Shown here piece by piece: positions 33,199-40,598 of a stretch of 40,773 nt of DNA. This stretch comes from Candidatus Omnitrophota bacterium (GTDB lineage Bacteria > Omnitrophota > Gorgyraeia > Duberdicusellales > Duberdicusellaceae). Below the pieces are notes generated by a model. That model was not told the origin of the DNA, searched no databases, and saw nothing but the letters and a program-made list of their open reading frames with translations. Location: the NCBI GenBank assembly GCA_021159015.1, contig JAGGSQ010000029.1:1-40773 (forward strand), read 5' to 3'. The number at the start of each line of letters is the position of its first letter. Positions within the stretch are counted from its first letter, which is position 1. The translations under genes and the position numbers were made by a program.

Positions 33199-34892
33199 AT
33201 TTTTACTTGCAGTTAGAAAAGTTTATTAATCTTCAGATAAAGAAGTTATTTCCGAAGGCGGGAAATTTTGCTTTAGAAATTTCTTCTTCCTCTCAACACG
33301 GAGAATTTGCCCTAACCGCTGCTTTGAAATTAGCTTCACGCCTAGGGAGGTCTCCTTTAGAAGTTGCTAACTTAATAAAAGAACAAATTCTTAAGAGCCA
33401 GCCCTCTAAATATGGCATAGAAAGAGTAGAGGTAGTACCACCAGGTTTTTTGAATTTTTTTCTAAAAAGAGAGATTTGGGGGCAGAATCTCAAAGAGATT
33501 ATACTTAAAAAAGGGAAATTTTTCTCTGGACGGCGAGAAAAAAATATTTTAATCGAGTTTGTAAGCGCTAACCCTACTGGCCCCCTTTCTGTTGCCCACG
33601 GACGCCAGGCCGTAGTAGGAGATGTACTGGCCCGCATCTTTGAATTTTGTGGCTATAGAGTAACGAGAGAATACTATGTTAATGACGAGGGAAGACAGAT
33701 TGATTTATTTGTAGAGTCAGTATATCAAAGAATGCAAGAATTAGATGGTAAAAAAACGGCTATTCCTGAAGGAGGATACGGGGGAGAGTATGTTAAGGAT
33801 ATAGCGCGGGAAGTAAAGAAAGAAAAGGGGCAGGTTAGAGAAGATTTACGCTGCTTAGTTTTGGACAAGATGTTGCAGCGAATCAGGGAAGATTTACGAA
33901 TGTTGGGAGTTAACTTTGATATGTGGCCGCGTCAGAGCTCTTTCCATTCTTCCGGCAGAATTTCTGCCGCTCTAACTGAGTTGCAAAAGAAAGGTTTTGT
34001 CTACGAACAAGAAGGGGCATTGTGGTTTCGTTCTACTGCTTTTGGAGATGACAAAGATAGAGTGGTAAAAAGAAAAGATGGCAGCTTTACCTATTTTGCT
34101 TCAGATATCGCTTACCATCAAGACAAGATGAGGCGTAATTTCTTGCGTATCATAAACTTATGGGGTCCGGACCATCATGGCTACATTAAAAGAGTAAAAG
34201 CAGCAATTAAAGCGTTGGGAGGAAAGGATATTTTGGATATTCTTATTATTCAGCTGGTAAATGTAAAGAATGTTAAGATGTCCAAGCGGGCCGGGACAAT
34301 TGTTTTTCTTTCTGAACTTATTTCTGAGATTGGCAAAGATGCTACTCGTTTTTTTTATCTCCTGCGTAAGAATTCCTCTCATCTTCAGGTAGATATTAAA
34401 CAGGCTAAAGAGAAAAATATGGATAATCCTCTCTATTATATCCAATATGCTCATGCGCGCATCAGCAGTATTATTGATAAATTTTCTCAGTGGATAGAGG
34501 AAGAAAAGTATCCGCCTGAGGAGAAAAGCAAACTACAGAGCTTTGTGGCGAGATTAAAAAATACGCTTACTCGCGGTAAGCTAAGACTTAATGACGATGA
34601 TTTTTCTTTTTTAAGGCTTCTGGAAACAGAAGAAGAGAAAGCTATCTTGCGGCAGATGCTTTATTTCAGTAATATTGTTAACATTAGCCGCAGAAGTTTA
34701 GAGCCTTATTTTCTTACGGATTATTTGCAGACTCTGGCTTTGTTGTTTCACAAGTTTTATGAAAGAAGAAAAGTAATTGTTAAGGACAATTTGCCTTTAG
34801 CTCAAGCCAGGCTTATTTTAATCGCGGGAATAAAGGTATTGATTGCTACAATTCTGGAGATACTGGGGATAACAGCTGTGGAAAGTATGTAA
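33159..34892 (+). CDS. argS: Arginine--tRNA ligase
   Basis: Charges tRNA-Arg. The 577-residue class I synthetase has the N-terminal Add-1 domain (about 1-125), the catalytic core starting FVSANPTGPLSVAHGRQAV, the KMSKR loop at residue 373 in KMSKRAGTI, GPDHHGYIKRVKAA between them, and a C-terminal DALR anticodon domain (about 460-577). The HIGH-like motif reads S-V-A-H (144-147): the first His is Ser and the Gly is Ala. I believe some bacterial lineages carry similar PL(S/T)xAH forms, so it may be a lineage trait rather than a defect. It overlaps rsfS by 40 bases and recJ by one. Confidence 0.96.
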   Translation: MGEGKEIKDRETVNFYLQLEKFINLQIKKLFPKAGNFALEISSSSQHGEFALTAALKLASRLGRSPLEVANLIKEQILKSQPSKYGIERVEVVPPGFLNFFLKREIWGQNLKEIILKKGKFFSGRREKNILIEFVSANPTGPLSVAHGRQAVVGDVLARIFEFCGYRVTREYYVNDEGRQIDLFVESVYQRMQELDGKKTAIPEGGYGGEYVKDIAREVKKEKGQVREDLRCLVLDKMLQRIREDLRMLGVNFDMWPRQSSFHSSGRISAALTELQKKGFVYEQEGALWFRSTAFGDDKDRVVKRKDGSFTYFASDIAYHQDKMRRNFLRIINLWGPDHHGYIKRVKAAIKALGGKDILDILIIQLVNVKNVKMSKRAGTIVFLSELISEIGKDATRFFYLLRKNSSHLQVDIKQAKEKNMDNPLYYIQYAHARISSIIDKFSQWIEEEKYPPEEKSKLQSFVARLKNTLTRGKLRLNDDDFSFLRLLETEEEKAILRQMLYFSNIVNISRRSLEPYFLTDYLQTLALLFHKFYERRKVIVKDNLPLAQARLILIAGIKVLIATILEILGITAVESM

Positions 34893-36541
34893 TGAAGCGG
34901 TGGGTCTTTGCTTCTAATATAGATATTTCTCCTGAGTTGTCAAATACGGCTCATTTTTCTCCCTTGATTCTGCAGCTCCTTTCTCAGCGAGGTTTTAAAA
35001 CATTACCTGCTATAGAGAGATTCCTTAATCCTGCCTTGAGTAATCTTCCTTCCCCTTTTGAGTTTCCCGACCTGGAAAAAGCTTATTTCAGGATAAAAAA
35101 AGCCCTAAAGAAGCAAGAGAGGATAATCCTGTTTGGTGATTACGATGTAGATGGCATTACTTCTTTAGCAATGATGATTAGATTTCTACGTGCCAGAGAG
35201 GGAAGATTTATATTTCTTATACCTTCGCGTTTAGTAGATGGTTACGGATTTGGAGAAGAAGCCTGCCGTCGCGTAAAAAAAGAAAAACCTCATCTTTTGA
35301 TAGCTTTAGATTGTGGTACCAATTCGCAGTATATCTATTCGCTAGCCAGGGAAGGACTGGACATCATTGTCATAGACCACCATGAAGTATTACATCAGGA
35401 GAAGAATATAATTTTAGTAAACCCCAAACGTAAAGACAGCCATCTCGCTTTTCGGGAAATTCCTACCGCAGGAATAGTATTCAGGCTGCTGGAAGCTCTA
35501 ACGCCACAGCAGAGCCTTAATCTGATTGATTTGGCTGCCTTAGGAATAGTGTGTGACGTAGCACCCTTACAGGAAGATAACCGCATCGTGGTCAAAGAAG
35601 GACTCGCAAAACTTCGCTACAGTCCTCTTTTGGGAATCAAAACTATGAGCGAATACCTTCGCTTGTGTCCTAAACGCATAGATACCTTTCATCTGGGCTG
35701 GATTATCGGGCCTCGTCTTAATGCTTCGGGGCGTATGAAGATAGCAGACCCTGCTTTAGAGCTATTAATTACGGAGAAGCAGGAAAAGGCAGAAAAACTC
35801 GTAGAGCTTTTAGAAAAGAATAATTTTCTGAGAAGAAAAACTACCAAAGAAGTTATGGAACAGGCATTAATAGAAGCAGAAAAGAGGGACGATTTGGTTT
35901 TCGTCCTGGCAGGTGAAAATTGGCATTTAGGGGTTCTGGGGATAGTAGCTTCTTTTATCAAAAGAAAATACAGCCGTCCTGTTTTCGTTATTTCTTTTGT
36001 CGATGGGGTAGGGAAAGGCTCAGCACGCAGTATCGAAGGCTTTAACCTAATGGAGGCACTGGAGTCTTTGTCTTATCTTCTTTCGAATTTTGGAGGGCAT
36101 AAAAAAGCGGCAGGAATTGAGATTAAGAAAGAAAATCTGGAAGAGTTTCGGCGCCAGATAAATCTTTATGCCCAAAAACTCCTTTCGCCTCATAATCTGG
36201 TGGAGCCACTTTTTATCGATAAAGAAATTGATTTTTCAGACATATCTTTAGAGCTGGCGGAGGATTTAGATAAGTTTTCTCCCTTTGGGGAAGGTAATCC
36301 TGAGCCGGTATTTTGTACGCGTAAAGTACAAATAAAGAATATTACTAAAGCCAATTCTTACCGCTCTCATTATTGGTTTACTCAAAAAGGCAAAGTTTTT
36401 CCCGCTCAAATAAAGAATGACGGCTCCTGGAGGGAGATTTTAAATTACGGCGGTTATTTTGATTTGGCTTATGGTCTTACGAAAGAAAACCCTTCTGGTT
36501 CACTTTCTCTTAAAATAAGAGATATTAAGATATCTGGTTAA
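34892..36541 (+). CDS. recJ: Single-stranded-DNA exonuclease RecJ
   Basis: A 5'-3' exonuclease of recombination and mismatch repair. The 549-residue protein has the DHH domain with FGDYDVDGITSLAMM, LDCGTNSQ, IDHHEV and AALGIVCDVAPL, the DHHA1 domain with GPRLNASGRM and SNFGGHKKAAGIEI (the GGH motif), and the C-terminal OB-like domain with KFSPFGEGNPEPVF. All metal-binding residues look present. It is the last gene of the long plus-strand run, and its stop touches the stop of rpmB on the other strand. Confidence 0.95.
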   Translation: MKRWVFASNIDISPELSNTAHFSPLILQLLSQRGFKTLPAIERFLNPALSNLPSPFEFPDLEKAYFRIKKALKKQERIILFGDYDVDGITSLAMMIRFLRAREGRFIFLIPSRLVDGYGFGEEACRRVKKEKPHLLIALDCGTNSQYIYSLAREGLDIIVIDHHEVLHQEKNIILVNPKRKDSHLAFREIPTAGIVFRLLEALTPQQSLNLIDLAALGIVCDVAPLQEDNRIVVKEGLAKLRYSPLLGIKTMSEYLRLCPKRIDTFHLGWIIGPRLNASGRMKIADPALELLITEKQEKAEKLVELLEKNNFLRRKTTKEVMEQALIEAEKRDDLVFVLAGENWHLGVLGIVASFIKRKYSRPVFVISFVDGVGKGSARSIEGFNLMEALESLSYLLSNFGGHKKAAGIEIKKENLEEFRRQINLYAQKLLSPHNLVEPLFIDKEIDFSDISLELAEDLDKFSPFGEGNPEPVFCTRKVQIKNITKANSYRSHYWFTQKGKVFPAQIKNDGSWREILNYGGYFDLAYGLTKENPSGSLSLKIRDIKISG

Positions 36542-36793
36542 TTATGCGGCAGCTAATTTTCTGGATACAAATTTGTGGTAAGTGCCTTTCTTAATGCATT
36601 TAGCGCAGGCGAGTACTTCTTTTATTTTCCCATTCTCTACAATTCGGACTTTCTGAAGGTTAGGCTTAAAGGTGCGTTTAGTGATACTAGTAGTCTTTTT
36701 TCCTATGCCTCCTTTTTTCTTGGCCAGGCCCCGCCTTTGAACTGTATTGCCTCGGCTTAATTTTTTACCACAAAAATAACAAACCTTACTCAT
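36542..36793 (-). CDS. rpmB: 50S ribosomal protein L28, zinc-binding form
   Basis: A large-subunit protein, 83 residues, on the minus strand. It begins MSKVCYFCGKKLSRGNTVQR, continues with RTFKPNLQKVRI and ends CAKCIKKGTYHKFV. Cysteines C5, C8, C63 and C66 form the zinc site of the C+ type, the same class as the L31 of this window. AAAGGAGAT lies before the ATG, and a promoter stands upstream (next entry). It is the only minus-strand gene I can support in the whole window, and its stop directly abuts recJ. Confidence 0.96.
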   Translation of the reverse strand: MSKVCYFCGKKLSRGNTVQRRGLAKKKGGIGKKTTSITKRTFKPNLQKVRIVENGKIKEVLACAKCIKKGTYHKFVSRKLAAA

Positions 36794-36817
36794 TTTTCTA
36801 TCTCCTTTTTGAAGGAA

Positions 36818-36846
36818 ATACTATACTAAAGTTAAAAAAAAGTCAA
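36818..36846 (-). promoter_or_regulatory. Promoter of rpmB
   Basis: Read on the minus strand: TTGACT (36846-36841), a 17-base spacer rich in T, and TAGTAT (36823-36818). The start of transcription would be near 36811, just in front of the ribosome site. Confidence is moderate because the -10 has only four consensus bases. Confidence 0.5.
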
Positions 36847-36864
36847 GCTTATTTTGTCATCTCC

Positions 36865-36892
36865 TTGATTAAAATATAGAGTATGATATAAA
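36865..36892 (+). promoter_or_regulatory. Possible divergent promoter toward the DUF5678/retropepsin genes
   Basis: TTGATT (36865-36870), 16 bases, TATAAA (36887-36892). It points away from rpmB into a 150-base leader before the small gene at 37040. The leader contains a short open frame without a start codon (residues like IIWELAGKKCFSDDKEDVW, about 36911-37004), perhaps a decayed gene. No riboswitch fold is evident to me. Confidence 0.35.
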
Positions 36893-37039
36893 AAGCAAGA
36901 ACTGCTTGGCTCGGGGGGATAAAAAAGATAATTTGGGAATTGGCAGGGAAAAAATGTTTCAGCGATGATAAAGAAGATGTTTGGATGCAAAAGAAAAAGA
37001 TATAAAAATATGTTCTCCTAAAAAAGAGGTGATAAAACG

Positions 37040-37228
37040 ATGAAATTATTAGATAGAACAGATTTATTTCAGAAATATCAGAATAAATGGGTAGCCTTAA
37101 CAGATGATGATAAAGTTATCTGCAGTGGCTCAACCTTGGAAGCCGTTCTAAAGAAAGCTAAAAAGAAGGGGTTTAAAAATCCTGTTACGGCAAAAATCCC
37201 TGACTTAAGATTTGAATTTATTCTATAG
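37040..37228 (+). CDS. Small DUF5678-like protein
   Basis: A 62-residue protein. Its core NKWVALTDDDKVICSGSTLE followed by AVLKKAKKKGFKNPV matches my memory of DUF5678, a widespread family of about 60 residues without a known function. GAGGTG stands 8 bases before the ATG. The stop is followed after one base by the ATG of a retropepsin-like protease. This small protein and such a protease often sit together in bacteria as far as I recall, so they may work as a pair; the relation is not established. It lies in the loosely packed, mobile part of the window. Confidence 0.7.
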   Translation: MKLLDRTDLFQKYQNKWVALTDDDKVICSGSTLEAVLKKAKKKGFKNPVTAKIPDLRFEFIL

Positions 37229-37229
37229 A

Positions 37230-37520
37230 ATGCCGAGGTTTCCATATACAAGGACCTCTCTTCCATTTTCTCGTTCCTTTCTTAAGTTTAAGAATTCTCC
37301 CATATTAAAAATAGGCATACTTTCTGATTCAGGCTCAATGGTTAAACCATTAGCATATATTGATACGGGGGCCCAGATATGTGTTTTTGACAAGAGTTAT
37401 GCTAAACAGTTGGGCATAAAAATTTACAGAGATGTAAAGAGTTCCGAAGATATAGATAAAATAACCTTTAAACATCATCTCTATCATTCGTCAATTCAAG
37501 GTTTCAATTATAGATATTAA
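37230..37520 (+). CDS. Retropepsin-like aspartyl protease, apparently C-terminally truncated
   Basis: The 96 residues start MPRFPYTRT, a typical beginning of these small bacterial proteases, and carry the active-site AYIDTGAQICVFDKSYAKQLG with D45-T46-G47. Retropepsins work as dimers with one DTG each. I start at ATG 37230, next to the DUF5678 stop, rather than six codons earlier inside that gene. The usual later part, with the flap and the second hydrophobic-glycine segment (about 40-50 residues more), is missing. After GFNYRY the frame ends, while the next frame reads VSIIDINFLVSKRKFF near 37503-37550, which resembles a family end. This suggests a frameshift, so the gene may be dead. Confidence 0.55.
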   Translation: MPRFPYTRTSLPFSRSFLKFKNSPILKIGILSDSGSMVKPLAYIDTGAQICVFDKSYAKQLGIKIYRDVKSSEDIDKITFKHHLYHSSIQGFNYRY

Positions 37521-37685
37521 TTTTTTAGTTTCTAAGAGAAAATTTTTCTGATAGAACACAATGATCCTTGCAAAAAGAAAGTTTTGCCGTAAAATAATTG
37601 GCAGCCTCCCATTTTTAATAGCAAAAAGTAATCTGCTAAGAAAAGAGGTGATGTGAGAATTCTAGTGGTGCTTACCGAATTATAG

Positions 37686-37802
37686 ATTGTAGGAGTAAAA
37701 TTTGAACTAAGGAGGCATAATACGCTGGCAATGACGCTGAGGTATTTATCGACCTTGACGCAAGAGGATGCGTTGAGGGTGCAGCAGGAGATGGCGTTTT
37801 AA
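37686..37802 (+). pseudogene. Remnant of a tyrosine recombinase C-terminus
   Basis: The frame reads IVGVKFELRRHNTLAMTLRY followed by LSTLTQEDALRVQQEMAF and a stop. The part from HNTLAMTLRYLSTL on resembles the end of phage-type integrases, where LGHxxxxMTxRYxH carries the catalytic His and Tyr. The Tyr (Y in TLRY) is present; the preceding Gly-His context is damaged (RRHNT). Everything before, including the Arg-Lys-Arg catalytic box, is absent. It fills part of the 318-base gap between the protease and the DUF4349 gene. In the same frame, upstream of a single TAG at 37683, a GTG-started stub reads VRILVVLTEL with AGAGGTG before it. I support only a degraded remnant. Confidence 0.5.
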
Positions 37803-37838
37803 GGGGGAAAGATTTAAACTCAAGAAAGGAGGAGGGAA

Positions 37839-38711
37839 GTGTTTAAGAAGAAGGTCTTGTGGGTTGTGGGAGGAGTAATTTTATTAGTCATATACGCTGC
37901 TGTGGTTATGTCAATGCAAAGGTGTGCAGTAAGGAGCATACAAGGAAAATTTGGAGAGAGTGGAGAGAGTAGAGAAACTAAATCATTAGCATTGAGAGAT
38001 TGGACCGAATCAAGACAAAGTGTTGTAGATATTCCTGCAGTAAGAAAACTTATTAAAAAAGCAGAACTTAATTTGGAGGTAAAAAATTGCGAAGAAGTCT
38101 CCAAAAAAATCGTCAATATAGTTAACAGTTTTTCCGGAATTGTTATTGATTCTGAAATACGAAAATATCCCAATGAGTCAAAAAGGGGACGGATGGTTTT
38201 AAAGATATTACCAAAGGACTTTGATATAGTTTTGCGAAAATTAAAAGAATTAGGCAAGGTGGATTTGGAACGGATTACAGCTGGGGACGTAACAGAGGAA
38301 TATGTTGATTTAGAAGCAAGATTAAAAAATTTTCAGCGGGTAAAGGAAAGGCTATTTAAAATCTTAGAGGAAAGGGCGCGTGAAGTAAAGGATATTTTGA
38401 AAGTAGAGCGTGAATTATCAAGATTGGGAGAGCAAATAGAACGAATCGAAGGTAGAATGAAATATTTAAATAGACAGGTTGAATTGGCAACAATCACTGT
38501 TAATTATTATGAGCCTAAGGCGATAGCTCCCGAACCATTAAATATTGTAAAGAGATTTAAGGAAACAATGAGAACAGCGGTAGAAGCATTTATCAATGTA
38601 TTTAATGGTGTAATTGTAGTAATCGCAGCGATATTACCTATTTTAATTTGGGCTGTTATAATTATCTTAATTAGTATAGCAATCAAAAGGTTATTTATAA
38701 AAAAATCTTAG
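37839..38711 (+). CDS. DUF4349 membrane protein
   Basis: A 290-residue protein with an N-terminal membrane segment (about 6-26), an extracytoplasmic region, and a C-terminal membrane segment (about 255-283, VVIAAILPILIWAVIIILIS). The middle begins IKKAELNLEVKNCEEVSKKI and contains the family's VTEEYVDLEARLKNFQRVKERL, then a coiled-coil stretch KVERELSRLGEQIERIEGRM and YLNRQVELATITVNYYE. These are hallmarks of DUF4349, whose function is unknown. The GTG start is preceded by AAAGGAGG. The gene looks intact although it stands among broken ones. No terminator with a U-run follows; a weak hairpin GCAAAAG/CTTTTGC is at about 38742-38760. Confidence 0.88.
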   Translation: MFKKKVLWVVGGVILLVIYAAVVMSMQRCAVRSIQGKFGESGESRETKSLALRDWTESRQSVVDIPAVRKLIKKAELNLEVKNCEEVSKKIVNIVNSFSGIVIDSEIRKYPNESKRGRMVLKILPKDFDIVLRKLKELGKVDLERITAGDVTEEYVDLEARLKNFQRVKERLFKILEERAREVKDILKVERELSRLGEQIERIEGRMKYLNRQVELATITVNYYEPKAIAPEPLNIVKRFKETMRTAVEAFINVFNGVIVVIAAILPILIWAVIIILISIAIKRLFIKKS

Positions 38712-38829
38712 TAACTTTAACGACTGGCATAGAGAGAGGCGCAAAAGTAATTCTTTTGCTAGGTTAGGGTAAGGAATTAAGCACAATGTTTTGTTTAGAA
38801 TCTTAGTTAAGTTTTTAGCATTAAGAGTT

Positions 38830-40177
38830 TGTTAAAACTCTGAGATCTCCTGGCGTATAATAAAACCTGAAAGGAGGTCTCAATGGAACCAAAAAATAAT
38901 TATCGAAAAATCAATGATCCAAAGGAGCGCTTAAGAATCGTGCTTGCAAGCCTTCAACCTGGAGTTAATAAATCAGAGCTGTGTCGCCAAGAGGGCATCT
39001 ATATTCAGCAGTTGGTACGCTGGACACAAGAAGCCTTAAAAGGCGCTGAAGAGAGCCTAAAGAAGCGACCCCGAAGAGCCAAAGAGTACGATTCTGAAAA
39101 AGAGTATCTAAAACAAGAGGTAGACCATCTCAAAGAGCTGCTTTTGGAGCAGACTAAAGAGATATCGGTTTTAAAAAAAGAACGCATACTTTATAAGATA
39201 CCAGGGGAAACTACCCATGCGCTTTAGCCCGGAAGAAAAATTAGACATTATCCGGTTGCCCGTTATGCCGGCTTAGGCTTTGAGAAGACTTTGAACCTAT
39301 TCGGCATCAAACCCCACAGGGTATGGCGCTGGATACGTAATATAGAAGATAAGGGATTTGCCGGTTTAATAGATCAACCTCCTATACCAAAGTCTTCACC
39401 AACTAAGCATCTCAAAGAGGAAGAGAATCTCATCATTGAAAAGGCCAATTCTTATACTCACCCAAACCACAGAAAGCTCGCCCATCAGATATTCCGCGAT
39501 AGCCAGGTCTTTGTCTCTGAATCCCCCGTATACCGTGTTCTCAAAGAGCATAACCTTATTAGGCCTAAGCCAGTGCTTAAGATAGAAGCAGCCAAAAACT
39601 GGAAGAATCAACCCCAATCACCCCACGAGATATGGCATATCGATATCTCCTATATCCCTTGCGGGCTAAATGACAAGGGTAAAGCAATATTCTGGTACTT
39701 AATCGTTGTCTTAGATGGATATTCACGCTTTGTCCTTGCCTGGGACCTCTTCCCTGATATGACCAGAGAAAGATGCTTCGAGGTTGTGGACCAAGCCACA
39801 TTTTTAGCTCAGCTGCCATCGGATAAAAGGCCTAAGCTTTTAAGCGACAACGGCAAGCAGTTTAGAGCGAAAAAAGCAAGAGAGTTTTTCAAAGAGCTGC
39901 TGAACATCACCCAGATATTTACCAGCAGCCATCATCCAGAAACTAACGGCAAATTGGAACGGCTCTTTGAAAGTGCTAAATATGAAGTCCTTTATCGCAA
40001 TGATTACTCTTCACCTACTACAACAACCACAGGCTTCATCAGTCCCTTGGATACCGAACTCCAAGAGAGGTTTACTATGGCTTAAATCGAAACTATTCTG
40101 AGAAGCGGCAAATAGCAAAACTAGAAAAATTAAACCAAAGGAAGCAATATGGGGCTGAATCAGGAGATCTTTTAACA
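38830..40177 (+). mobile_element. IS3-like insertion sequence, decayed
   Basis: About 1348 bases with terminal TG...CA, as in the IS3 family. The left end TGTTAAAACTCTGAGATCTC continues CTG (38830-38852); the right end CAGGAGATCTTTTAACA (40161-40177) is its reverse complement apart from a 6-base block CTCTGA present only on the left. It holds an orfA and an orfB in overlapping frames. I see no clear target-site duplication (gtt before, att after), so it is old or rearranged. Both frame breaks in orfB suggest that it no longer moves by itself. Confidence 0.75.
38883..39227 (+). CDS. IS3-like transposase OrfA (helix-turn-helix subunit)
   Basis: A 114-residue protein with an N-terminal helix-turn-helix (RLRIVLASLQPGVNKSELCR then QEGIYIQQLVRWTQEA) and a C-terminal coiled coil (about 68-102) that would mediate multimerisation, the usual OrfA layout. 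AAAGGAGG lies before the ATG, and a TATAAT is at about 38857. The 3' end overlaps the orfB ATG at 39217 by 11 bases; in active IS3 elements a frameshift here joins both frames into the working transposase. This frame looks intact. Confidence 0.8.
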   Translation: MEPKNNYRKINDPKERLRIVLASLQPGVNKSELCRQEGIYIQQLVRWTQEALKGAEESLKKRPRRAKEYDSEKEYLKQEVDHLKELLLEQTKEISVLKKERILYKIPGETTHAL

Positions 40178-40192
40178 ATTTCAAAAAGCTAA
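39217..40192 (+). pseudogene. IS3-like transposase OrfB (DDE integrase), broken by two frame changes
   Basis: The catalytic domain shows EIWHIDISYIP (first Asp), KLLSDNGKQF (second Asp) and HHPETNGKLERLFE (Glu, about 36 residues on), the DD(35)E pattern of rve-type transposases. The natural start MRFSPEEKLDIIR at ATG 39217 is separated from ARYAGLGFEKTLNLFGI by a frame change near 39254, so the longest open frame only begins at 39291. At the other end the open frame leaves the family sequence near 40015. The expected YYNNHRLHQSLGYRTPREVYY is in another frame from 40016 and runs to 40192, with about ten residues missing before it, so a small deletion shifted the frame. Confidence 0.8.
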
Positions 40193-40271
40193 AAACTTAA
40201 TTTTGTATTGACGCAGGACAAGCTTACCTAATTTAGACATTTTTAGAGTTATCTAATTACTATTTCTGAAA

Positions 40272-40318
40272 GTTATACTTTCTAACTTGATATATTTTCT
40301 TACTTTATGTTATACTTT
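40272..40318 (+). promoter_or_regulatory. Promoter and paired repeats of the AbrB/RelE-like module
   Basis: TTGATA (40287-40292), 18 bases, TATACT (40311-40316) gives a promoter just ahead of GGAGGTG. The 10-mer GTTATACTTT occurs twice, at 40272-40281 and 40309-40318, the second covering the -10. Two copies 37 bases apart around a promoter fit an operator for autoregulation by the antitoxin, which is the rule in such modules. The binding itself is inference. Confidence 0.5.
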
Positions 40319-40336
40319 AAGCGGAGGTGAGAAAAA

Positions 40337-40597
40337 ATGATCATTGCTCGTCTAAAAGAAAAAAATCAGGTTACTCTGCCTAAAAAGATTGTTGAACGCC
40401 TCAATCTGAAGAAAGATGAATTTTTTGAAGTTAGAGTGGGGAAAAACTATATTATACTTATTCCTGTTGAGCTTAAGCCTAAATATATTCCTCAAGAGTT
40501 AGAAAAAATTAATAAGCTTATTACTAAAGAAAAGAAAAAGGCAAAAACTATAAAAGCAGGCAAAAAATTTCTCTCCTACATCAATAATATAAAATAA
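40337..40597 (+). CDS. AbrB/MazE-type antitoxin or regulator
   Basis: An 86-residue protein with an N-terminal SpoVT-AbrB DNA-binding fold: RLKEKNQVTLPKKIVERLNL and KDEFFEVRVGKNYIILIPV (residues 5-44), then a lysine-rich helical tail that in antitoxins wraps the toxin. GGAGGTG is 8 bases before the ATG. It lies one base upstream of a RelE-like gene, so a type II toxin-antitoxin pair is the simplest reading; the tail sequence is not recognisable beyond that. Confidence 0.82.
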   Translation: MIIARLKEKNQVTLPKKIVERLNLKKDEFFEVRVGKNYIILIPVELKPKYIPQELEKINKLITKEKKKAKTIKAGKKFLSYINNIK

Positions 40598-40598
40598 T

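Noticed and set aside
36900-37039. Riboswitch or short gene in the leader before the DUF5678-like gene
   Set aside because: I cannot match a known riboswitch core. The open frame there lacks a start codon, so I note it only as a possible remnant.
37820-38257. Minus-strand open frame of 145 codons opposite the DUF4349 gene
   Set aside because: The plus-strand protein has a ribosome site, membrane segments and the family motif; the opposite frame has none of these.
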